From Acidobacteriota bacterium (GTDB taxonomy: Bacteria; Acidobacteriota; Terriglobia; Acidiferrales; UBA7541), in contig QHYP01000141.1 in assembly GCA_003224195.1 (NCBI GenBank), positions 1 through 11,886 of the forward strand: a stretch of 11,886 nt of DNA. The letters run 5' to 3'. The translations under genes and the position numbers were made by a program. The notes under the pieces were generated by a model. That model did no database searches, was not told where the DNA came from, and worked only from the letters and a program-made list of their open reading frames with translations. This document shows positions 7,541-11,886 of this stretch, in pieces (the stretch's first letter is position 1; the number at the start of each line of letters is the position of its first letter).

Positions 7541-7569
7541 AGTGTACAGCCAATTCGATGCGGATCGAA
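7541..7569 (-). promoter_or_regulatory. Probable HAD gene promoter with a palindrome over the -35
   Basis: Read on the minus strand, TACACT (7546-7541) is a 4/6 match to a -10 box, and TTCGAT (7569-7564) lies 17 bp upstream at the -35 position. That TTCGAT is one arm of the perfect palindrome TTCGAT-GCGG-ATCGAA (7554-7569), so a regulator bound there would cover the -35 and part of the spacer. The -35 match itself is poor. The rest of the 7502-7615 gap shows no gene. Confidence 0.35.
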
Positions 7570-7615
7570 ACCCGCTGATTGGCCCGGCCTTTGCGCCACG
7601 GACGGCGCAGCGGTC

Positions 7616-7690
7616 TCACAGCGCTGCTTGACTCTTCACCAACTTCAGCGAGTCCGCAGCGATCTCGGCCGCGGCATGCGGCCGCGCCAT
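7616..7690 (-). CDS. Possible 24-residue ORF overlapping the upstream stop codon
   Basis: The ATG at 7690-7688 overlaps the TGA of the 74-residue gene in the form TGATG, a typical arrangement for translational coupling. The predicted peptide starts MARPHAAAEIAADSLKLVKS, ends QAAL, and looks helical. There is no homology signal by eye, and an ORF this short is easily due to chance in GC-rich DNA. It could also mark a +1/-1 extension of the preceding protein. No independent support. Confidence 0.15.
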   Translation of the reverse strand: MARPHAAAEIAADSLKLVKSQAAL

Positions 7691-7914
7691 CACGTTTTCG
7701 GCTGGCTGGTGGTCAGGCGTTCCAGGATGCTGCGCGCCACATGCTGCAGCTCCCCGAAGCGCGTCAGATAATCCTGGAATTCGCGGTTGAGTTCCTGCGC
7801 CTCCACGGGCGCGTGGCTCGTGCGCAGGATCATGTCGCGCAGCTTGACGGGATGCGGCAGAATCGCGTCTTCCTGCAGTTCTTCGAGAGCGGTTTTCGCG
7901 TCGTAGTGATACAT
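7690..7914 (-). CDS. Small protein of unknown function (74 aa)
   Basis: I do not recognise this family. The ATG at 7914 gives a 74-residue, charged, probably all-helical protein with no membrane segment or signal peptide. It starts MYHYDAKTALEELQEDAILP; two predicted helices (about 5-33 and 36-65) are rich in Glu, Arg, Leu and Gln and could form a coiled coil or helical hairpin. Longer frames reaching 8064 run through the pilZ gene in a different frame and are Arg/Gly-rich, so the internal ATG is chosen. It has a good G-rich ribosome site (AGGGGG, 5 bases before the ATG) and a TACAAT -10 box 31 bases upstream. The promoter and ribosome site together make it a likely real gene. It follows pilZ on the same strand after 53 bp, so a link with c-di-GMP signalling is possible but unproven. 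Confidence 0.6.
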   Translation of the reverse strand: MYHYDAKTALEELQEDAILPHPVKLRDMILRTSHAPVEAQELNREFQDYLTRFGELQHVARSILERLTTSQPKT

Positions 7915-7945
7915 ATTGCCCCCTGCGGAAGCGATCCTTCCCGCT

Positions 7946-7951
7946 ATTGTA
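7946..7951 (-). promoter_or_regulatory. -10 box TACAAT for the 74-residue gene
   Basis: On the minus strand TACAAT (5/6 match to TATAAT) lies 31 bases upstream of the ATG at 7914, leaving a leader of about 24 bases that carries the AGGGGG ribosome site. The -35 position falls on the pilZ stop codon and is a poor match (TGCCTA, 17-bp spacer). The small gene may therefore have its own promoter as well as read-through from pilZ. Confidence 0.35.
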
Positions 7952-7967
7952 CTCGCGGAATCTGCGC

Positions 7968-8288
7968 CTAGGCAGCGGCGGGAAGAAATTCGTAGCGATC
8001 GATCTTGGCGGCGACGCCCATTCGGCCGCTTTGTTCCTCGACCCGGACAATGTGTCCGCTGCACCGAATGTGGACGTCGTCCGAACGGGTCACCCGCTGC
8101 GGCAGGGTAATCACGAAATCGATTTCGCTTCCGATGTCAAAAGTCCCGTCCGCGAGGAAATAAAGGCCGCGATAGCTGACGTCGCGGGTCTCTGCGCTGA
8201 GTTCGCGGCCGCTTCCATCCGGGATAAGGCGCAGCGGCAGCGCCATGTTGAATCGACGCGCTTCGCGGCGGTCGGAAATGTCTCCCAT
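7968..8288 (-). CDS. Single-domain PilZ protein, putative c-di-GMP receptor
   Basis: A 106-residue cytoplasmic protein consisting of one PilZ domain, the family that binds cyclic di-GMP and then alters motility, polysaccharide or other outputs by contact. The first binding motif RxxxR is in DRREARRF (R7/R8 and R11/R12 counting from ATG 8288), and the second, DxSxxG, is DVSYRG (D36, S38, G41). A family-typical end follows (HIVRVEEQSGRMGVAAKI). A GTG one codon upstream (8291) is possible, but the G-run GGCCGGGGG lies only 1 base before it and 4 bases before the ATG, so the ATG is preferred. It is divergent from the tandem PilZ gene at 8454, with which it shares a control region. No diguanylate cyclase or phosphodiesterase is in the window. 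Confidence 0.88.
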   Translation of the reverse strand: MGDISDRREARRFNMALPLRLIPDGSGRELSAETRDVSYRGLYFLADGTFDIGSEIDFVITLPQRVTRSDDVHIRCSGHIVRVEEQSGRMGVAAKIDRYEFLPAAA

Positions 8289-8312
8289 CACGCCCCCGGC
8301 CGGAGAGATTCA

Positions 8313-8377
8313 AGGAAAAACTAACACCAGAGCAGCGGTTCGCAAAGAGGAAAAAGGTAATAGTACGTTTTTTCCTC
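8313..8377. promoter_or_regulatory. AGGAAAAA box cluster between divergent pilZ genes
   Basis: Three copies of AGGAAAAA occur in 65 bp: direct at 8313-8320 and 8348-8355 (35 bp apart), and inverted as TTTTTCCT at 8369-8376 (21 bp from the second). The second and third extend to a perfect 9-bp inverted repeat, GAGGAAAAA (8347-8355) and TTTTTCCTC (8369-8377), around 13 bases. On the minus strand those 13 bases contain TACTAT (8365-8360), a possible -10 for the single-domain pilZ gene. The pattern suggests an operator for a dimeric regulator. An RNA hairpin is the alternative. Confidence 0.45.
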
Positions 8378-8383
8378 AGCAAC

Positions 8384-8413
8384 TTGCCCCTCACGCAGTG
8401 CGGGGAGTACTAT
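8384..8413 (+). promoter_or_regulatory. Probable promoter of the tandem PilZ gene
   Basis: TTGCCC (8384-8389) and TACTAT (8408-8413) are separated by 18 bp and form a moderate sigma-70-like promoter. Transcription would start near 8420, leaving about 34 bases to the ATG at 8454 or 16 to the alternative TTG at 8436. The same TACTAT hexamer occurs in inverted orientation at 8360-8365, facing the other pilZ gene. Confidence 0.35.
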
Positions 8414-8453
8414 GCCATTAAGCCCCGCTTAGGCTTTGGCGAACTCTCGGGCA

Positions 8454-9068
8454 ATGGAGCGCCGTGAACATTACCGAGTGCGCCTGCGCCTGCCGGCGCG
8501 CATCCGCTGGCGTACCCCCTTTGAGCAACGCATCGAAGTGCGTGAAACGCTGGACGTTTCTCGCGGCGGCCTGCTGATTCCTTCCGCTGCGGCGGTGGAG
8601 CCGGGCGCGCGCGTTTGGCTAACGTTCCCATACGATTCCACGATTCCAGATGGACAGCCGGAAGTTCCGGCACGCGTGGTCCGCTCCGAACGTGTGCCGG
8701 GAAGCGAAACGCGCTTCGGCCTGCGCTTTGAACCCGCGTCTTTGCACGCCCGGAATGGCCACGGCGCGAAGATCTCCGCGCAGGAGCGCCGCGTCAGCGT
8801 ACGCCGCCCCTTCGCCGTGCCCGTAAGAGTCCGGTCGGAGTATTCTCCGTGGTTCGAGGAAGCCATGACACTCGACGTTTCGCCCGACGGCCTGCGTTTC
8901 CTCAGCACCCGCGAATACGAGCCCGGAGCGCGCCTGATTCTGTGGTTTAATCCAGGCGTCTCCTCTCCCTGGCGGAGCCGCGGCGAATTTCGCGCCGTGG
9001 TCGTTCGTTCTGACCCGGAGCCTGACGGCCGCGCTCTGATCGTCGCTGTGTGCCGCATCCGCGAATGA
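8454..9068 (+). CDS. Tandem PilZ-domain protein, putative c-di-GMP receptor
   Basis: A 204-residue cytoplasmic protein with two PilZ domains in a row and little else. Counting from the ATG at 8454, domain 1 (about 2-95) has RREHYR (R4xxxR8) and DVSRGG (D34, S36, G39). Domain 2 (about 108-204) has RRVSVRR (R113xxxR117) and DVSPDG (D141, S143, G146). Both known c-di-GMP-contact motifs are intact in both domains, so each could bind the nucleotide. An in-frame TTG at 8436 would add six residues. The ATG is preferred because PilZ proteins often start just before the ERR motif, but neither start has a strong Shine-Dalgarno sequence. It is divergent from the single-domain PilZ gene and is followed by a hydrolase gene after 75 bp. 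Its output partner is unknown. Confidence 0.88.
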   Translation: MERREHYRVRLRLPARIRWRTPFEQRIEVRETLDVSRGGLLIPSAAAVEPGARVWLTFPYDSTIPDGQPEVPARVVRSERVPGSETRFGLRFEPASLHARNGHGAKISAQERRVSVRRPFAVPVRVRSEYSPWFEEAMTLDVSPDGLRFLSTREYEPGARLILWFNPGVSSPWRSRGEFRAVVVRSDPEPDGRALIVAVCRIRE

Positions 9069-9074
9069 TTCGCG
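9060..9074. repeat. 15-bp palindrome over the tandem PilZ stop codon
   Basis: CGCGAAT (9060-9066), a central G, and ATTCGCG (9068-9074) form a perfect palindrome that includes the TGA stop (9066-9068). In RNA it could fold as a short 5-bp hairpin, followed by TGTGTT. It may be a weak terminator, a protein-binding site, or chance. Confidence 0.25.
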
Positions 9075-9091
9075 TGTGTTCCAGCCGGCTT

Positions 9092-9120
9092 TTCCACAAT
9101 TTCGATCCCCGCGCTACACT
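9092..9120 (+). promoter_or_regulatory. Possible promoter of the alpha/beta hydrolase gene
   Basis: TACACT (9115-9120) is a 4/6 -10 match 23 bases before the ATG at 9144, with TTCCAC (9092-9097) 17 bp upstream as a weak -35. The same TACACT hexamer stands before the HAD gene on the other strand. The rest of the 9069-9143 gap shows nothing else. Confidence 0.3.
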
Positions 9121-9143
9121 GTGCCTTTTCAAAATGGACGCCG

Positions 9144-9800
9144 ATGATGGCCACGCACGAAGTGCGTTCCTTTTTTCTCGAAGGCCCGGCCGGGCGGCTG
9201 GAAGCAATCCTCTGGACGCCTGCTCGCAGCACTCCGCCGCCGCTCGCTGGCCTTGTTTGTCATCCGCATCCGCTTTTCGGCGGCACGATGCACAACAAGG
9301 TGGTCTATCAGGTGGCAAAAACGCTCGACCGGCTTGGCCTGCCCGCGCTGCGCTTCAACTTTCGCGGCGCCGGCCTCAGCGCGGGCGTGCACGACAAGGG
9401 GATTGGCGAGCAGGACGATGTTCGCGCAGCGCTCGGCTTCCTTTCTGCCGCATTTCCGGGCACGCCGCTGCTTCTTGCGGGTTTCAGCTTCGGTTGCTGG
9501 GTGGGACTCCGAGTTGCATGTGAAGACCCTCGAGTTGCCGAACTCGTCGGACTTGGTGCGCCCGTCAACGACTCGGACCTTTCCTACCTCGCGCGATGCG
9601 CCAAACCAAAACTCTTTCTTCAAGGCAGCGAGGACCAGTTCGGTGCTCGGGACAAGCTTGAGCGGCTCGTTGCCTCGTTACCCGGCGAGAATCGGCTGGA
9701 GGTCATCGAAGGCGCCGACCACTTTTTCGGCGGCAAGCTCGATTCATTGGACGAAGCTCTTTCGGTTTGGCTCACCACGCGCCGTCCCGAACTGCTCTAG
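9144..9800 (+). CDS. Alpha/beta-fold hydrolase
   Basis: A 218-residue cytoplasmic hydrolase of the small COG2945-like group, with no signal peptide. The family marker CHPHPLFGGTMHNKVV near residue 39 contributes to the oxyanion region, and RFNFRGAGLSAG follows near 70. The nucleophile elbow is GFSFG (S115), and the likely triad partners are D164 in GSEDQFG and H193 in GADHFF. The spacing and length (about 210-220) match that group, whose physiological substrates are mostly unknown, so no specific esterase or dienelactone hydrolase activity is claimed. The start is one of two adjacent ATGs (9144 or 9147) with only a weak ribosome site. It reads away from the tandem PilZ gene and converges on the aldo/keto reductase with a 46-bp gap that contains no clear terminator. 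Confidence 0.9.
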   Translation: MMATHEVRSFFLEGPAGRLEAILWTPARSTPPPLAGLVCHPHPLFGGTMHNKVVYQVAKTLDRLGLPALRFNFRGAGLSAGVHDKGIGEQDDVRAALGFLSAAFPGTPLLLAGFSFGCWVGLRVACEDPRVAELVGLGAPVNDSDLSYLARCAKPKLFLQGSEDQFGARDKLERLVASLPGENRLEVIEGADHFFGGKLDSLDEALSVWLTTRRPELL

Positions 9801-9846
9801 TCCCAGCCGCTGATGTGCCGTCTTTCAGTTTCCGATATCCGGTGCG

Positions 9847-10956
9847 TTATGCCCCTTTGCCGCGCTCGAAGAGCTTGCGGAACTCCTCCATCGTCCCCGG
9901 CGGCACCTCGGCGAGTCGCGCATTCGCGCGCACATGTTCGATACGCGACATCCCTACCAGCGCCGTAGTAATCCCCGGCGCTGACCGGGCAAACTGCAAT
10001 GCGCTTTCCGCATCATTTGCCAGGGCAAACGCCTCGCGCACAAACGGCGGCAAATTCCACGCGATCTGGCCCTGGAGCAGCGAACCGCTGGCTACGACGG
10101 TGATTCCCAGACTCTCTGCTGCCTCGATCAAAGTGACTCGCTGCCCATCCAGCATCTGATTGCCGAGCGTCAGCGCTTCCGTCATTGCCAGGTTGAACGG
10201 TAACTGTACGAATCGAAAGCGGTGCTTTTCTCCCGCGATGCCGCGCGCGATAGCTTCGATCTCGGGAAGCTGCAATGCGTCCCGAGTCTCGGCTGGCTGG
10301 CGGAAGCCGTTCCAGGTGGCCGCACCGTAATATTTGAGTTTTCCCGCCGCCGCGGCAGACTCGAGAAACGTGAACGCTGCGCGCACTCGAGCAGAAAACT
10401 CCTCGCCCGGGACCTCGCTGAGTTGCGTCTCCGGATTGTGAACGTAATACACGTCAACCGCCTCGACGCCCAGGTTATGCAAACTGCGTTCGAGCTGGTC
10501 TTCGAGATAGCTCGGCGACATGCAATGACATCCCGCGACGATGTCCTTCGCGCTCATGACGCCTTTCTGGATGTATTCGCGATAAAAGTATTCGTTCGCG
10601 TCAGCGGGAACTGACCCATCCGGTGTGAGGTACCCACCTTTTGTGCAGAGAACGACCTCGTCGCGTTGAAAGCCCTTCCGCGCAAGCTGGTCCAGAGCTG
10701 CGCGGATGCTCCGTTCGCTCCGTTGAAAACGATAGTTAATCGCGGTGTCGATCAGGTGGACGCCGCTCTCGGCCGCAGCGACCACGGCCGCGGTGTACGA
10801 TTCATCCGTCTTTGCGTCGGGCTGGCCGAGATACGTGCCGATTCCGAGTGAAGGAAGCACGAGCCCTTGTGTTTCGCGGAAATGTCCGCTCGCCGCCCGC
10901 GTGCGAAATCTGTCCGCATAGCGCCGCGTTCCGTCCGCCGTCGCCGATTTCCTCAT
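9847..10956 (-). CDS. Aldo/keto reductase family protein
   Basis: A 369-residue NADPH-dependent TIM-barrel oxidoreductase. The full catalytic tetrad is visible: D70 and Y75 in LIDTAINYRFQRSE, K106 in VLCTKGGY, and H173 in VYYVHNPE. GIGTYLG near residue 38 is the family start, and the C-terminal ALVGMSRIEHVRAN contacts the cofactor in relatives. It is somewhat longer than the usual 280-330 residues, partly from an insert at about 112-147 after the catalytic Lys. The substrate is not deducible. The ATG at 10956 has a strong Shine-Dalgarno sequence, AAAGGAG, 4 bases upstream, which overlaps the stop codon of the uvrC-like gene (9-bp gap). The two are thus probably one transcript with coupled translation. 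No functional link between DNA repair and this reductase is apparent. Confidence 0.93.
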   Translation of the reverse strand: MRKSATADGTRRYADRFRTRAASGHFRETQGLVLPSLGIGTYLGQPDAKTDESYTAAVVAAAESGVHLIDTAINYRFQRSERSIRAALDQLARKGFQRDEVVLCTKGGYLTPDGSVPADANEYFYREYIQKGVMSAKDIVAGCHCMSPSYLEDQLERSLHNLGVEAVDVYYVHNPETQLSEVPGEEFSARVRAAFTFLESAAAAGKLKYYGAATWNGFRQPAETRDALQLPEIEAIARGIAGEKHRFRFVQLPFNLAMTEALTLGNQMLDGQRVTLIEAAESLGITVVASGSLLQGQIAWNLPPFVREAFALANDAESALQFARSAPGITTALVGMSRIEHVRANARLAEVPPGTMEEFRKLFERGKGA

Positions 10957-10965
10957 GACGCTCCT

Positions 10966-11886
10966 TTAGCTCGGTTTGTTCGTTTCTGAGTTCTGCGCGG
11001 ATGCGACTGGCTCCGTTTTTGGCGCCAGCAGGCGGGAGCAAGCCCGAAGTATGCGGCGGTACGGCCACTCCCTTTCACGCATGACCGCGGAGCGGTCAAC
11101 GCCTCGGAAGAAGATCTCCCCCTGGCGCGGGTTGCTGTAATACCAGCGCGCAATAAGCCACAAATGCTCGTTGAGATGTTCGCGTGGATCGGCGGCAACC
11201 GATTCCATTCGATCGCGCAGAATCTCTTCCGCCGAGCGCGGTTGGCTCGCTATCTCCGCAAAGCGCAGAAAGAACGGCTCGGCGAGCCGCCCACTGCAAA
11301 CGGCGAATACGCCGATCGCCTGCTCCTCGGCGGTCCGCTGCAGGATGACGGCATCCAAGTCCTGAATTCGTCGAGCCAGTTCCGGCCGCAGGCGCAGGAC
11401 GTCGTTGAGTTTTTCGAGGCGCTTGTGCAGGTTTGCAGCGAGCTCGAAATCAAGCTCCTCGCTCGCTCGGGTTCTCTCCTGTTCGAGCGAGGAAACGAGC
11501 GAGCCGCCGCTCGTCTCAAGGAAGTTCAGCAGCCGATTCACCTCCGCGTCGTACTCCTCCTTCGTACAGCCCGCGAAGCACGGTGCGAGGCACATCTTCA
11601 TTTCGGAATAGAGGCAGCCGGGAAACGCCGGGTCACGCCGGATTTTGATCTGGCACCGGCGCACTTTGAAAAAATCAAGCGCGCGCTCGGCGAAGGCTTG
11701 GGCAGCGCGACGCGACGCAAACGGCCCATAGTACACGCCGGCGGTCGGCGCTCCGGTGTCATCCACGGCGATCCGGCGCGTAACATAGCAGCGCGGGTAC
11801 GCGTTGCGCAGATTCACTTTCAAAACGGCTGGCGGCCGCAGCCGGATCAGATCGCGATACCGCTTCGGAAAATACTGCTTAGCATG
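10966..11886 (-). CDS. Short UvrC-like nuclease subunit (5' partial)
   Basis: The visible 306 residues match the middle of UvrC, the nuclease subunit of nucleotide excision repair. The frame is open to the right edge (HAKQYFPKRYRDLIRLRPPA precedes an in-frame TTG at 11823), so the N-terminal GIY-YIG domain presumably lies outside. YPRCYVTRRI and YYGPF are typical of UvrC. Four Cys at C78, C91, C99 and C103 (from the edge) match the spacing of the E. coli UvrC iron-sulfur ligands (154, 166, 174, 178). A UVR (UvrB-binding) helix pair follows at about 134-166. Then comes only a degenerate stretch resembling the start of the RNase H-like endonuclease domain, with no catalytic endonuclease core and no C-terminal helix-hairpin-helix repeats, before the TAA at 10966. 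Full length would be near 380 residues, against about 610 for UvrC and 295 for Cho. It is probably a Cho-like paralogue; true uvrC is less likely. Confidence 0.8.
   Translation of the reverse strand, partial: HAKQYFPKRYRDLIRLRPPAVLKVNLRNAYPRCYVTRRIAVDDTGAPTAGVYYGPFASRRAAQAFAERALDFFKVRRCQIKIRRDPAFPGCLYSEMKMCLAPCFAGCTKEEYDAEVNRLLNFLETSGGSLVSSLEQERTRASEELDFELAANLHKRLEKLNDVLRLRPELARRIQDLDAVILQRTAEEQAIGVFAVCSGRLAEPFFLRFAEIASQPRSAEEILRDRMESVAADPREHLNEHLWLIARWYYSNPRQGEIFFRGVDRSAVMREREWPYRRILRACSRLLAPKTEPVASAQNSETNKPS

Noticed and set aside
7592..7609. TGCGCC-ACGGAC-GGCGCA inverted repeat upstream of the HAD gene, considered as a terminator
   Set aside because: The stem is only 6 bp, no T-run follows on either strand, and such repeats are common in GC-rich DNA.
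7616..8050. 144-residue minus-strand frame in the pilZ/small-gene region
   Set aside because: Its first part is an Arg-rich shadow of pilZ and of the 74-residue gene; only its last 24 codons, from the TGATG overlap, were considered separately.
8420..8436. AAGCC/GGCTT short inverted repeat in the tandem PilZ leader, considered as a c-di-GMP riboswitch part
   Set aside because: A 5-bp stem and a leader of about 34 bases are far too small for a known c-di-GMP riboswitch, and no conserved core was seen.
1..11886. tRNA, rRNA, CRISPR array, insertion sequence, prophage or defence system
   Set aside because: Gaps between genes are short, and none shows cloverleaf, repeat-spacer, transposase or attachment-site structure; all long genes are recognisable housekeeping or metabolic families.

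Overview
The window looks like an ordinary chromosomal segment of a GC-rich Gram-negative bacterium, most likely an acidobacterium. This is an inference from protein style: a TonB-family protein with a long Pro/Gly-rich linker, PilZ-domain receptors, and a RecG whose N-terminus resembles acidobacterial ones. No rRNA, tRNA, CRISPR array, insertion sequence, integrase or phage gene was seen. Both ends cut through genes: recG on the left (5' end missing) and a uvrC-like gene on the right (5' end missing, minus strand).

Layout. 1-2683 (+): recG (branch-migration helicase), followed 2 bp later by rsmD (16S rRNA m2G966 methyltransferase). 2745-4523 (+): a 592-residue TonB-family protein whose TATAAT box lies only 10 bp before the start codon. 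4542-4564: a GC-rich hairpin shared by the convergent tonB and panE ends. 4554-8288 (-): a same-strand series read right to left as a single-domain PilZ protein, a 74-residue protein of unknown function (with a possible 24-residue ORF overlapping its stop), a HAD-family phosphatase, a class-V aminotransferase-fold PLP enzyme, and a ketopantoate reductase. 8289-8453: divergent control region between two PilZ genes, with repeated AGGAAAAA boxes. 8454-9800 (+): a tandem PilZ protein and a small alpha/beta hydrolase. 9847-11886 (-): a short uvrC-like gene and, 9 bp after it, an aldo/keto reductase with a good Shine-Dalgarno sequence.

How the genes relate. recG and rsmD are housekeeping genes for recombination repair and ribosome modification. 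The two divergent PilZ genes carry three PilZ domains between them, all with both c-di-GMP-contact motifs, so this is a small putative c-di-GMP receptor locus. The HAD phosphatase, PLP enzyme and ketopantoate reductase share a strand but are separated by 98 and 72 bp, the first gap holding a hairpin; no common pathway is evident beyond a general metabolic role. No intergenic stretch exceeds about 165 bp, so no long non-coding region needs explaining. The least explained parts are the pilZ-pilZ control region, the truncated UvrC architecture, the TonB N-terminal region, and several palindromes at probable promoters.
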